Assembly: GCF_002844575.1 (NCBI RefSeq)
Contig: NZ_PIQO01000027.1
Location: forward strand, 1 to 35,694
Source of the DNA: Heyndrickxia camelliae
GTDB taxonomy: Bacteria > Bacillota > Bacilli > Bacillales > Bacillaceae_C
Direction: 5' to 3'
Length of the DNA stretch: 35,694 nt
Positions 26,722 to 35,666 of the stretch are shown here, piece after piece. Position 1 is the first letter of the stretch. Every line of letters begins with the position of its first letter. The notes beneath the pieces were generated by a model, which saw only the letters and a program-made list of their open reading frames with translations, ran no database searches and was not told the origin of the DNA. Position numbers and translations under genes: made by a program.

Positions 26722-28389
26722 TTATACACTCTTCTTTCCCATTTGTTCCAATGAAGGCGGAAGATGAGCTTCTTTTTCAAAGCGGTCCATTAATGCCACG
26801 CTTAACACTTCCTCTAATTTAGTAACCGGAATAATCGATATTCCTTCCATCTCATGAAAGATTGTTTGCATGTTTTCTGCAGGAATAATAACCGTCTTCG
26901 CTCCAGCATGTCTTGCTGCCCTTACTTTTGCCACTACCCCACCAATCGGTTTTACATTTCCATGGATAGATATCTCACCAGTCATAGCGACAGCATTATT
27001 TACTGGAATTTTATAAATAGCGGAGTATATTCCTGTAGCCATTGCAATTCCTGCCGATGGCCCGTCAATAGGAATTCCACCAGGAAAATTAACATGTATA
27101 TCGTATTGATCGGCTGGTACTCCCATTGTTTTTAATACTGTTATGACATTTTCAATGGAACCCCGCGCCATACTTTTCCTTCTTATTTGCTTCCCTTGTC
27201 CGCCGATACTTTCTTCTTCTATAATCCCAGTAATATTAATACTTCCTTTATCCTTTGCAGGGATTACGGTAACTTCTATTTCGAGAAGAATTCCGCTGTT
27301 TGGCCCAGTTACGGCAAGTCCATTTACTAAGCCGACTTTTGAGTGATCACCGATTCTCTTTTCCAATCTTGGGGTAAGTTGACTTGACTGAATAACCCAT
27401 TCAATATCTTCATCTAAAATATGCAATCTTTCTTCCTGAATAGCAATTCCAGCTGCAATTTGAATCATATTGACAGCTTCCCTACCATTTCTTGCAAAAG
27501 AAGACAATATTTCGAGACCTTTACTAGAGATAGAAATATTCACCTTTTGGGCAGCTTTCTTAGCTACCTTAATAATTTCCTCTTGATCTAGTTCCCTAAA
27601 GAAGACTTCCATACAACGTGAGCGGATTGCAGGCGGAATTTCATTAGGTGTTCTAGTAGTTGCCCCAATTAAACGAAAATCAGCAGGTAATCCATTTTGG
27701 AAGATATCATGAATATGGGAAGGAATTTGTGTATTTTCAGCACTATAATATGCGCTATCAAGAAATACTTTTCTATCTTCTAAAACCTTTAATAATTTAT
27801 TCATTTGAATCGGATGTAATTCTCCAATTTCATCGATAAATAAGACTCCGCCATGGGCATTTGTCACTGCACCTTGTTTTGGCTGTGGAATTCCTGCTTG
27901 CCCCATTGCTCCTGCACCTTGATAAATTGGGTCATGAACAGAACCGATTAATGGATCAGCAATACCGCGTTCATCAAAACGTGCAGTAGTAGCGTCTAAT
28001 TCAACAAATACCGAATTTTGTTTAAATGGGGACTTTTGATTTTTCTTTGCCTCTTGTAAAACGAGACGTGCTGCAGCGGTTTTACCAACCCCTGGCGGTC
28101 CATATATTATTACATGCTGAGGATTTGGACCACATAAGGCGGCTTTAAGTGCTTTTATTCCATCTTCTTGTCCGACGATATCATCGAAAGTGGATGGTCT
28201 TACCCGCTCTGCTAATGGTTCCGTTAACGAAATAGCTCGCATTTTGCGAAGCTGATCCATTTCCTTTTTTGATTCTCTATCAATAGAAATTTTTTGGGTC
28301 TTTTGACTTTTTAATAAGTTCCAAAAATAAAGTCCTATAATGATCCCAAAGAATAATTGTATTAATAATGCAATCCCAGTCCAGCTCAT
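26722..28389 (-). CDS. lonB: Membrane-anchored Lon-like protease LonB
   Basis: The 555-aa protein has an N-terminal membrane helix (residues about 4 to 24), then an AAA+ domain with Walker A GPPGVGKT (97 to 104) and FIDEIGELHP. A Lon-type protease domain follows, with Ser445 (IDGPSAG) and Lys488. It lacks the Lon substrate-binding N-domain. In B. subtilis LonB is made in the forespore under sigma-F. It lies between clpX and lonA, as there. ATG 28389 is preceded by TTGGAGGGAATACA. Confidence 0.95.
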   Translation of the reverse strand: MSWTGIALLIQLFFGIIIGLYFWNLLKSQKTQKISIDRESKKEMDQLRKMRAISLTEPLAERVRPSTFDDIVGQEDGIKALKAALCGPNPQHVIIYGPPGVGKTAAARLVLQEAKKNQKSPFKQNSVFVELDATTARFDERGIADPLIGSVHDPIYQGAGAMGQAGIPQPKQGAVTNAHGGVLFIDEIGELHPIQMNKLLKVLEDRKVFLDSAYYSAENTQIPSHIHDIFQNGLPADFRLIGATTRTPNEIPPAIRSRCMEVFFRELDQEEIIKVAKKAAQKVNISISSKGLEILSSFARNGREAVNMIQIAAGIAIQEERLHILDEDIEWVIQSSQLTPRLEKRIGDHSKVGLVNGLAVTGPNSGILLEIEVTVIPAKDKGSINITGIIEEESIGGQGKQIRRKSMARGSIENVITVLKTMGVPADQYDIHVNFPGGIPIDGPSAGIAMATGIYSAIYKIPVNNAVAMTGEISIHGNVKPIGGVVAKVRAARHAGAKTVIIPAENMQTIFHEMEGISIIPVTKLEEVLSVALMDRFEKEAHLPPSLEQMGKKSV

Positions 28390-28520
28390 TGTATTCCCTC
28401 CAAGACACGAATTTCCAATTTCTACAGCAACTTGCTTGAAGAAATTTTTATATATGCTAGTATCTCCGTGACCTTAAGGGAATAAACCCATTTTTCTTTA
28501 GCTAATTTTTGTAAGAAGAT

Positions 28521-28559
28521 TGAAAAAACTAGTCAAGAAATGAACGACTCTTGACTAGT
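28521..28559 (-). terminator. Terminator after clpX
   Basis: ACTAGTCAAGA and TCTTGACTAGT form a perfect 11-bp stem with a 10-base loop. On the minus strand the stem runs into TTTTTTCA. Confidence 0.85.
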
Positions 28560-28619
28560 ACCTTACAAACCTTTATATCATTTTTATCTAGTTACAGCAC
28601 CTATCGGCTAGTTTCTATT

Positions 28620-29882
28620 TTATGCAGATTTCTCATTTCCTAACATCACTGTACCATCCTCTAAGACAAGCTTTGGAGGTTCATTGTTAAGAACTGCTTC
28701 CTTTGTAATAATACATTTTTTAATATCATCCCTGGATGGTAAATCAAACATTACATCCAGCATGAGGGTTTCAATAATGGATCGAAGTCCACGCGCACCT
28801 GTTTTTCTCTCAATTGCTTTTTTCGCAATTTCGATTAACGCCTCATTATCAAATTCAAGCTCTACATTATCAAGCTCAAGCATTTTCTTATATTGTTTTA
28901 CTAATGCATTTTTTGGCTTAGTTAAAATTTCAATTAATGCCTCTTCGTCAAGTGGCTCTAAACTTGCAATGATTGGCAGACGACCGATAAACTCTGGGAT
29001 TAATCCAAAACGAAGCAGATCTTCTGGTAATACTTTGGACAATACTGCTTTTTCCTCAATATCCTGTTGCTTTGTTTCTCCGCCAAAACCAATAACTTTT
29101 TGCCCAAGGCGTCGTTTAATAATTTGTTCGATACCGTCAAAAGCACCGCCACAAATAAATAGAATATTTGTTGTATCAATTTGAATGAACTCTTGATGAG
29201 GATGTTTACGTCCCCCTTGAGGCGGTACACTTGCTACAGTTCCTTCTAAGATTTTTAACAATGCTTGTTGAACACCCTCACCTGAAACATCCCTTGTAAT
29301 AGAAGGATTTTCAGATTTTCGAGCGATTTTATCAATTTCATCTATATAGATAATGCCTTTTTCTGCCTTTTCCACATCATAATCAGCTGCTTGAATTAAT
29401 TTTAAAAGAATGTTTTCAACATCTTCTCCAACATAACCTGCCTCTGTTAAAGATGTTGCATCCGCAATGGCAAATGGAACATTAAGAATTCTCGCTAATG
29501 TTTGTGCAAGCAATGTTTTTCCGCTTCCAGTAGGTCCAATTAAGCATATGTTACTTTTGGCAATTTCAACATCATCAATTTTACTATTAGAATTGATTCG
29601 TTTGTAATGATTATAAACAGCAACTGCTAAAGATTTTTTTGCTTTATCCTGTCCTATTACATATTCCTTTAAGATTTCTCTGATTTCCTTTGGCTTCGGG
29701 ATATCTTTATATTCTACTTCTTCCTCGGTACCAAGCTCTTCTTCCACTATTTCCGTACAAAGCTCAATACATTCATCACATATATATACACCTGGTCCAG
29801 CAACTAATTTTCGAACTTGATCTTGCGTTTTACCACAGAAAGAACATTTTAATTGTTGCTTTTCATCGTTGAATTTGAACAA
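28620..29882 (-). CDS. clpX: ClpX, ATPase subunit of the ClpXP protease
   Basis: The 420-aa AAA+ unfoldase recognises substrates and feeds them into ClpP. The N-terminal zinc-binding domain has Cys13, Cys16, Cys35 and Cys38 (CSFCGK and CDEC). Walker A is GPTGSGKT (116 to 123) and Walker [10 protein letters not shown]. The ClpP-binding loop ([15 protein letters not shown] region) carries the IGF tripeptide. It lies downstream of tig, as in B. subtilis, in its own transcription unit after the tig terminator. Confidence 0.97.
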   Translation of the reverse strand: MFKFNDEKQQLKCSFCGKTQDQVRKLVAGPGVYICDECIELCTEIVEEELGTEEEVEYKDIPKPKEIREILKEYVIGQDKAKKSLAVAVYNHYKRINSNSKIDDVEIAKSNICLIGPTGSGKTLLAQTLARILNVPFAIADATSLTEAGYVGEDVENILLKLIQAADYDVEKAEKGIIYIDEIDKIARKSENPSITRDVSGEGVQQALLKILEGTVASVPPQGGRKHPHQEFIQIDTTNILFICGGAFDGIEQIIKRRLGQKVIGFGGETKQQDIEEKAVLSKVLPEDLLRFGLIPEFIGRLPIIASLEPLDEEALIEILTKPKNALVKQYKKMLELDNVELEFDNEALIEIAKKAIERKTGARGLRSIIETLMLDVMFDLPSRDDIKKCIITKEAVLNNEPPKLVLEDGTVMLGNEKSA

Positions 29883-30032
29883 TGAGTTTCACCCCTTAAT
29901 TTATCGTCTGTAAATTTTAATATGCTTATTACTTAGTGTTTCCTTACATTAGAAAATGATTGATTGGACATTTTTTCATTTGCTATCCTAGCAACTGGCA
30001 TAACCAACATTCTCAAATATGTAACGATTTTG

Positions 30033-30056
30033 TTTTGCCCCCTATTCAAGGCAAAA
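30033..30056 (-). promoter_or_regulatory. Stem-loop upstream of clpX
   Basis: TTTTGCC and GGCAAAA form a perfect 7-bp inverted repeat with a 10-base loop, about 150 bp before the clpX start. No T run follows on the minus strand, so a regulatory role in the leader or promoter is possible. The 29883..30324 gap otherwise holds only the tig terminator; a 72-codon plus-strand frame there has no ribosome binding site. Confidence 0.35.
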
Positions 30057-30248
30057 TTGTTATGTATTGCATTGTATCATATTTTTATGTAAGACAGGAA
30101 ATGATAAATCTTATTAAATTATTATTCGCCGCGATGATGAAAAAATCCTACTTACTCCAGATTTTCCTGAAACATTAATTTATATTCGGTTATGTATACA
30201 ATTTTTTGTTTGTATGTCTATTTTATAAAATATTTTTATTTATTTTTA

Positions 30249-30288
30249 TAAAACAAGGCACGAGTATATTCGCGCCTTGTTTTTTATT
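30249..30288. terminator. Terminator after tig
   Basis: AAAACAAGGCACGA and TCGCGCCTTGTTTT pair with one wobble or mismatch, flanked by A and T runs on both sides, so the hairpin could work in either direction. It lies 37 bp after the tig stop codon. Confidence 0.8.
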
Positions 30289-30324
30289 ATGTGTTAGGTA
30301 ATATATGTTATTTTGTGATTGGTT

Positions 30325-31611
30325 TTATGCTACTGTTTTAGCATTTTCGACAAGAAATTCAACAGCTTTACGAATTTTTACATCGTTTTTCACTGTGTCT
30401 AATCCACCAATTGCAGTCTTAATTGCTTCAGCAGACATATTATACATTTCCGTCATTTTATTAATTTCTTCTTCTGCTTCCTCATCAGAAACTTCAATGT
30501 TCTCTGCATTAGCTATTGCTTCAAGAGTTAAATTGATTCTAACACGCTTTTCAGCATCTTCTTTCATTTGAGCACGAAGCGCTTCTTCATTTTGACCAGA
30601 GAATTGGAAGTATAATTCAAGATTCATGCCTTGCATTTGAAGACGTTGTCCAAATTCTTGAACCATACGATCTACTTCTGTATTAATCATTGCTTCAGGA
30701 ATATCCATTTCTGCATTTTCAGCTGCTTTTTCAACAACTGCATCTTCTAGAGCATGTTTTGCTTGATGTTCTTTAGATTCCACTAATCTTTTCTTTGTTT
30801 TTTCTTTAAGATCAGCAAGTGTTTCTACTTCATCATCAACATCTTTTGCAAACTCATCATCTAAAGCTGGAAGTTCTTTTCCCTTAATCTCATGAACAGT
30901 TACTTTAAAAGTAGCTGGTTTTCCTGCTAATTCAGCTGCATGATATTCTTCTGGGAATGTTACTTCTACTTCTTTTTCTTCTCCAGCTTTTGTACCAACT
31001 AATTGGTCTTCAAATCCTGGAATGAAGCTTCCTGAACCAAGCTCTAATGAATAATTTTCAGCCTTGCCACCTTCAAACGCTTCTCCATCTACAAAGCCTT
31101 CGAAATCAATCACAACAGTATCACCATTTTCGGCAGTTCCGTCTTCTTTGATTACTAGCTCTGCTTGACGTTCTTGAAGAGTTTTTAATTCATTTTCCAC
31201 ATCTTCATCTGTCACTTCAGTATCTTGTTTTTCTACTTCTAAACCTTTATATTCACCAAGTTTAACTTCAGGTTTAACTGTTACTGTTGCTTTAATGATT
31301 AGTTCTTTTCCTTTTTCCATTTGCTCAACATCAATTTCAGGACGATCCACAGGGAAAATTCCTGTTTCGTCAATTGCATTCGCATATGCATCAGGAAGAA
31401 TAATATCAAGAGCATCTTGGTATAATGATTCTACACCGAAACGTTTTTCAAATAAACTGCGTGGAATTTTACCTTTACGGAATCCAGGAATATTTACTTG
31501 TTTTACCACTTTTTTAAATGCAGCATCTAAACCTTTGTTTACTGTTTCTGCATCAACTTCAATAGTTAGAACCCCTTGGTTCCCTTCTAACTTTTCCCAT
31601 TTTGCTGACAT
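30325..31611 (-). CDS. tig: Trigger factor, ribosome-associated chaperone
   Basis: The 428-aa protein has the ribosome-binding N-domain with the GFRKGKIPR signature (residues 43 to 51 in [20 protein letters not shown]). An FKBP-type prolyl isomerase domain follows (about 160 to 245; [20 protein letters not shown] and [12 protein letters not shown]), then a long helical C-domain. It binds nascent chains at the ribosome exit. Length and order (ysoA, tig, clpX) are those of B. subtilis. Confidence 0.97.
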   Translation of the reverse strand: MSAKWEKLEGNQGVLTIEVDAETVNKGLDAAFKKVVKQVNIPGFRKGKIPRSLFEKRFGVESLYQDALDIILPDAYANAIDETGIFPVDRPEIDVEQMEKGKELIIKATVTVKPEVKLGEYKGLEVEKQDTEVTDEDVENELKTLQERQAELVIKEDGTAENGDTVVIDFEGFVDGEAFEGGKAENYSLELGSGSFIPGFEDQLVGTKAGEEKEVEVTFPEEYHAAELAGKPATFKVTVHEIKGKELPALDDEFAKDVDDEVETLADLKEKTKKRLVESKEHQAKHALEDAVVEKAAENAEMDIPEAMINTEVDRMVQEFGQRLQMQGMNLELYFQFSGQNEEALRAQMKEDAEKRVRINLTLEAIANAENIEVSDEEAEEEINKMTEMYNMSAEAIKTAIGGLDTVKNDVKIRKAVEFLVENAKTVA

Positions 31612-31779
31612 ACCTTTCCCTCCAACAATCTATATTTGATTTTAATAATTGGTTTCAATAGATAAGCTACTTACACATGTTAACCCTATCCATTTTTAAA
31701 TAGAAAAAAGAAAAATGTTGAAAATTATACAATACAACCATTACATTATAACATAGGTTTTGCCTGTTTCAATATAGAG

Positions 31780-32787
31780 CTATAGAATAGGCAAAGAAAT
31801 TTCTTCTAGATGATGAAGAAATGTAAGGCAATTGTTTAGATCTGCAGCCATAATTTGATAATCTTCACTCATTTTTTCTATATTGATTGATTCTCCATAT
31901 AGCTCGTATCCTAATGTATGATAGCCCGCCATCCACATCTTTACATTAGCGGGTTTTAATTCAAACGGATACAATAAAAAAAAGTGTTTATCTAATATTG
32001 TTTTAATTTGTTCGTACATGGATGGATTTTCCTGCTCCAGTCTTTTTTGCAGTTCCTCCATTAATTCCATATAAAAGGGAGTTTCAAACAAAGCCGGTAT
32101 CTCCGTAGGAACTACCTCATTCTTATAATGAAATTTCTCTATTAAAACTTTTTTCTCAATTCCATGTTCCTTTAAAAGATTGAGAATCATCGTTTGAATA
32201 AAAGGATGTTGTTTGGAATCGCTAAGACGGTCGGTTAATTCTCCGACATATGGATGAATATTTACATTCATTAGCCCTGCAATTTCAAGTATTTGGTCTT
32301 GAATATTTGTGGACGTCAGAATTTTATCATTTTCTTGGTTGGTTAGTAGGTTTTGTATTTCAGTATCGGATCTTTTTTGGCTAAATTGAAGCAATTTTTC
32401 ATAGTGCTCCAGCTTATCATGGGGGACTTCTTTTTCTTCAATAAGAGCATTTATGGTTTCAGCCGCAATTTTATATTCTTTCAGTTGGATTAATACCATT
32501 AGATAAATATCGATTATTTCAAAATATTCACCAATTCCTCTATTCAACATATCTTCACATAAACTCTTTGCATCCAAATAATTTCCCATTTCAAAAAAAG
32601 CGACAAGTAATGCAGTTTCGATTTCTGCACTGTCAGGACTAAGTTCCTTTGCTTCCATAAGCAATTTAGCAGATGCTTCAAAATTCTTGTTTTCTAATTG
32701 TTCTATTCCCATCGTAAGAAGTCGTTGGGGTAACCCTGGAAAATAAATAACATTTTCTTTTTTAACAAGTCTTTCCTTCTTTTTCAT
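31780..32787 (-). CDS. ysoA: YsoA-like TPR protein
   Basis: I choose ATG 32787 (335 aa; begins MKKKERLVKKENVIYFPGLP), with AAAGGCGG eight bases upstream. An ATG 42 bases earlier has no such site. Residues about 20 to 130 form tetratricopeptide-like helices (QLENKNFEASAKLLMEAKEL). The C-terminal part has a conserved-looking PFELKPANVKMWMAGYHTLG segment. The function is unknown. The name rests on position upstream of tig, where B. subtilis has ysoA, and on the TPR content. Confidence 0.8.
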   Translation of the reverse strand: MKKKERLVKKENVIYFPGLPQRLLTMGIEQLENKNFEASAKLLMEAKELSPDSAEIETALLVAFFEMGNYLDAKSLCEDMLNRGIGEYFEIIDIYLMVLIQLKEYKIAAETINALIEEKEVPHDKLEHYEKLLQFSQKRSDTEIQNLLTNQENDKILTSTNIQDQILEIAGLMNVNIHPYVGELTDRLSDSKQHPFIQTMILNLLKEHGIEKKVLIEKFHYKNEVVPTEIPALFETPFYMELMEELQKRLEQENPSMYEQIKTILDKHFFLLYPFELKPANVKMWMAGYHTLGYELYGESINIEKMSEDYQIMAADLNNCLTFLHHLEEISLPIL

Positions 32788-32870
32788 ACTTGTTACCGCC
32801 TTTATCAGAATCGAGGAATAGTGTAGCATGATAACTAATATTTTTCAAAACACATAAGAATTTATGCACT

Positions 32871-32895
32871 AAAAAAAGCCTACCACAGGTAAGCT
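32871..32895 (-). terminator. Orphan terminator upstream of ysoA
   Basis: On the minus strand AGCTTACC, a short loop and GGTAGGCT are followed by TTTTTTT. No minus-strand gene now ends here. In B. subtilis leuD lies upstream of ysoA, so this may be the old terminator of a displaced operon. Confidence 0.7.
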
Positions 32896-32911
32896 GGATA
32901 TATGCACTAAG

Positions 32912-32928
32912 AATGGTGTTCCAGGAGG
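32912..32928. repeat. Degenerate copy of the tRNA-Arg 3' end (possible relic att)
   Basis: AATGGTGTTCCAGGAGG matches 15 of 17 bases of 35588..35604 in the same orientation, covering the CCA end and acceptor strand of the tRNA gene. Both differences are C/T changes. Direct repeats like this flank elements integrated at tRNA 3' ends. Confidence 0.4.
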
Positions 32929-32991
32929 ATGTTAAATTTCACTCACTGTGAAAATAGTACAGCGCAGCTTGTATAAGTAGTGCTCCTATAA

Positions 32992-33228
32992 CAAGAAAAG
33001 AATAAAGAACGTGAAAGATATTTAAGCGATCGTTCAAGAGCTAGCAGTTTTATTCTTAACCAAGCTGAATTAGACTATTACATTAGCACAAATGAAAATG
33101 CCCTTATTGAAGAAGAGGAGCATTTTTTTCTTTATAAGTTTTATAAAAGAATATGGTTTTTTGTTAAAGGATTTATGATAAATAGTCTAGAATATCACAC
33201 TAAAGACTTACAGAAGGTTTTAACATGA
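32992..33228 (+). pseudogene. Fragment of an unknown gene lacking a start
   Basis: An open frame of 78 codons follows a TAA and has no ATG, GTG or TTG near its beginning. It reads ERERYLSDRSRASSFILNQA, then an acidic and aromatic stretch (EEEEHFFLYKFYKRIWFFVK), and ends in TGA. The composition is protein-like, so it is probably the 3' remainder of a truncated gene. I do not recognise the family. Confidence 0.4.
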
Positions 33229-33311
33229 ATACTCTAAAATATGAATATTAATTTAAAATGATTCACAACATCTTATACTTCCATTTTAAGGTTGAAAGGA
33301 TGTTGTAAATT

Positions 33312-33414
33312 TTGAAAAAACAAAAAGCAAGCATTAATTTGGTTAGCAATAGCAATGGTTTTATTAGTTTTTTGGTTTTTCAAGGGAAATAGTATACTTG
33401 GATGGTTTGAATAA
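33312..33414 (+). pseudogene. Small membrane-peptide gene, frameshifted
   Basis: A TTG start (33312) gives KKQKASIN and then runs off. The neighbouring frame reads ALIWLAIAMVLLVFWFFKGN to GWFE and a stop at 33412. Joined, they would form a ~34-aa peptide with a basic N-terminus and one membrane helix. The break is next to runs of A, where a one-base loss or gain, or a sequencing error, is likely. Confidence 0.4.
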
Positions 33415-33468
33415 AATTAATGATTTTTCTTGACTAACTACTGAGTAATACATTAAGGGAGGAATTAG

Positions 33469-33570
33469 ATGGCATTTAGTGTATTGGGATTGATCATAAA
33501 TATTTGTATTTGGGGATTCGTTATTTTTCTAATTTATAAATTAGCAATGAGACTGAGAAAAAAACATTAG
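33469..33570 (+). CDS. Tiny membrane peptide, 33 aa
   Basis: ATG 33469 follows a strong ribosome binding site (AAGGGAGGA). The product has one hydrophobic helix (FSVLGLIINICIWGFVIFLI) and a basic end (YKLAMRLRKKH). It resembles small single-span peptides in general, but I recognise no family. It shares design with the broken gene just upstream. Confidence 0.5.
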   Translation: MAFSVLGLIINICIWGFVIFLIYKLAMRLRKKH

Positions 33571-33676
33571 GGGGATTAGTAAAAGAAAGATTAGCCCTCC
33601 TATATGTTAGAAGGGCTCCATTGACTTTGAGTGATTCTAGGCTGTAATTAATTTGTGTGAGACAATCAAAATATAC

Positions 33677-34621
33677 CTACTTCACCCGTAGCTTTTGGCC
33701 AATTTTTATTAAGTATTCATTATTAAGCTTATTCCACCTTTTAATATCTGTTTGGGTAGAACCATATTTTAAAGCTAGTTCCGATACTGTATCTCCCTTT
33801 ACGACAATATGATACACTGGCTTGGTTTTAGTTTGCGTATTAGCCCCTACTGGAACGACAATGGATTGTCCGATTTGAAGCTTATTAGGATTCACTTTTG
33901 GATTAAGCTTTTGTAGTGTACCATGTTCCCATTTATTCGCTACTTCCAAATCCCAGAAAGTATCTCCACTTTTTACTTTATATTTTTCGGTTTTAGGTGC
34001 AGTTGGCTTTGAGGTCGAAGGCTTATCATTTGACTCAGAAGTTTTACCCCATGCTCCAATATCAGACTTTCGAATCTCATCTAGGTCTACTGCAACACCA
34101 GCCAAAGTAGTATCAATTTTATATTGGTACACATGTGTGAAATCAGCTTTCTTGCCGTCGCTCCACCCATATGTTTGGAAGAAATAATCTACTGCTTTTT
34201 TATCCTGTAAATATTCCATAACATAATAGGATCCATATGCTCCAACTTTGTAATCTTCTAATGTAGCATTCACAGCTTTGAAATAAGTCAAAATCTCATC
34301 AAAATCACCTTGGAGGGCATCGTAATCTACTGTAAAATAGATGACAGACCCTTTAGGTTGTCCAAGTGCTTTTGCAATTTTCTCTGCTTCCTCAGCATCA
34401 GATTTTCCCTGTGTGGCTGTAAAATAACTACGTTTTGTTGGATTTGATTCAAATATACTAAAGATCTGTAAACCCGCCGCTTTAACAGCGGAAACTTCTT
34501 CTTTCGTTAGACCCTTCCATCCTTGATTCAAATAGCGACCAACATGTGTAACCCCTTCTTTTGCTAGTGATTTAGCAGAAGAGGCAGTTAATTTTGTTGC
34601 ACAATCAATACCTTTTGCCAC
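33677..34621 (-). CDS. Lysin-like protein: DUF1906 domain with two LysM domains
   Basis: The 314-aa protein begins with a glycoside-hydrolase-like DUF1906 domain (about 1 to 195; GIDCATKLTASSAKSLAKEG, SVIYFTVDYDA and VDLDEI). LysM repeats follow at about 214 to 260 and 269 to 313, joined by a Ser/Thr/Pro linker. Acidic residues in YFTVDYD and the terminal VDLDE match the catalytic side of GH25-like barrels. There is no signal peptide, which suits a phage endolysin or a spore/mother-cell enzyme. The start is GTG 34621, ten bases after AAAAAGGAG. Its neighbours are decayed ORFs and a tRNA, so it is probably left from an integrated element. Confidence 0.8.
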   Translation of the reverse strand: MAKGIDCATKLTASSAKSLAKEGVTHVGRYLNQGWKGLTKEEVSAVKAAGLQIFSIFESNPTKRSYFTATQGKSDAEEAEKIAKALGQPKGSVIYFTVDYDALQGDFDEILTYFKAVNATLEDYKVGAYGSYYVMEYLQDKKAVDYFFQTYGWSDGKKADFTHVYQYKIDTTLAGVAVDLDEIRKSDIGAWGKTSESNDKPSTSKPTAPKTEKYKVKSGDTFWDLEVANKWEHGTLQKLNPKVNPNKLQIGQSIVVPVGANTQTKTKPVYHIVVKGDTVSELALKYGSTQTDIKRWNKLNNEYLIKIGQKLRVK

Positions 34622-34809
34622 TTCTCATCGACTCCTTTTTTATTATTAAATGTAAAATTGAAAGCATTGGTAAAGACTTTTCGGTAATTAAATAGCAACT
34701 ATTTAAAATGCTCATACTCACCTTTGTTATCCTGACTCTGTCGAATAGGTTTGTAGTTTGTTAGTTATGACATGAGCAATATTTTTTGTTCCACTATATA
34801 AACTGTTGC

Positions 34810-34998
34810 TCAAGGTCCTATCATTAAACTGACAATAATGCATTGTTTAAGACTTACACCCATAAGAACATCCATTACAATACCGAACATAACTGCTATA
34901 GGGATATAAATCGGGAGAGCCAAGACTGGAACATGCGAGATATCTAGTAATTTTTTATATTTCTTGCGATTTTTACTTGGGTTAAAGGAAGAAAAAAA
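34810..34998 (-). pseudogene. Membrane protein fragment without a start
   Basis: The minus-strand frame reads PSKNRKKYKKLLDISHVPVL, then two hydrophobic stretches (LPIYIPIAVMFGIVMDVLMG and CIIVSLMIGP) before a stop. Tandem stop codons precede it, and no start lies near. It looks like the C-terminal remnant of a membrane protein. No family is recognised. Confidence 0.35.
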
Positions 34999-35088
34999 TT
35001 ACTACAGCTGCAGTCCACCTTAACAGAGAAAGAGTGCACTAAAGAGGAATTTAACGAAATTGAGAGATTTAAGGAAGAAGGAATGTAG
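34990..35088 (+). pseudogene. 3' remnant of a small coiled-coil or SHOCT-like gene
   Basis: The frame reads KKLLQLQSTLTEKECTKEEF to FKEEGM and a stop. The LTEKxxTKEEFNE pattern resembles the C-terminal SHOCT motif of short bacterial proteins. No start or ribosome binding site is present. Further short open pieces to about 35425 (for example MYKFVDGKKLCLLTNERLYN) suggest more decayed genes; nothing intact is seen up to the tRNA. Confidence 0.3.
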
Positions 35089-35589
35089 GATATATGTATG
35101 AGGCATTTCTTTCAAAATGATTTATCCAAGACATATCTGTGCATGAAGTTTTTCCATCTGGTGGCGACATATTGGAACAGAGTTTAATTACAAATGGAAA
35201 ACAAGAATTAAAGGCAAGATCATGCGGGTGATGAAAACTAAGCAAAACAGTACAAGCCCAAAAAGATGGAATTAAAAATTCAGATATGTAATAGCTGAAT
35301 ACTTATGAGTCATGAGGATTTTCACAAAAAGCATCAGATAGATTTAAAATAAATATGGAATGTACAAATTTGTAGATGGTAAGAAGCTATGTTTGTTAAC
35401 AAATGAAAGATTGTATAACATTTAAGTGATGAGTTTCCAAAAACGAGGAAAGACTTGTGTTTAAAAAACGATTGATACTAATTGAATTCATAAATACTGC
35501 ATACACATAAAAAAACACCCATAAATATCGGTACATCAACATTTAAGAGCGATTTGCTTTTTCACTAATCTTAATTAAAATTTAGGTAA

Positions 35590-35666
35590 TGGCGTCCCAG
35601 GAGGGATTCGAACCCCCGACCCACAGCTTAGAAGGCTGTTGCTCTATCCAGCTGAGCTACTGGGAC
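35590..35666 (-). tRNA. tRNA-Arg, anticodon UCU
   Basis: The minus strand gives a full cloverleaf. The acceptor is GTCCCAG with CTGGGAC, the D arm AGCTCAGCTGGATAGAGC, and the anticodon stem ACAGC/GCTGT with loop CTTCTAA (anticodon TCT, reading AGA). The T arm is GGGGGTTCGAATCCCTC. Discriminator G and an encoded CCA end follow (35593..35590). The 77-nt length is normal. tRNA-Arg genes are common integration targets, and the decayed stretch lies on its 3' side. Confidence 0.95.

Noticed and set aside
26708-26725. ATAAAGCT-A-AGCTTTAT palindrome at the lonB stop codon
   Set aside because: It is AT-rich, short and without a T run; the clear lonB terminator lies 60 bp further on.
28684-29184. A 166-codon frame antisense to clpX
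   Set aside because: It is a Ser/Ile-rich shadow of a well-conserved gene, without a ribosome binding site.
29960-30178. A 72-codon plus-strand frame upstream of clpX
   Set aside because: It has no ribosome binding site, an unlikely composition for a protein, and lies across the clpX leader stem-loop.
33593-33617. AGCCCT...AGGGCT hairpin after the 33-aa gene
   Set aside because: The stem is only 6 bp and no T run follows on the plus strand, so it is too weak to call a terminator.
35500-35560. A-rich run left of the tRNA as a tRNA terminator
   Set aside because: A T run exists on the minus strand, but I could not find a convincing GC-rich stem before it.
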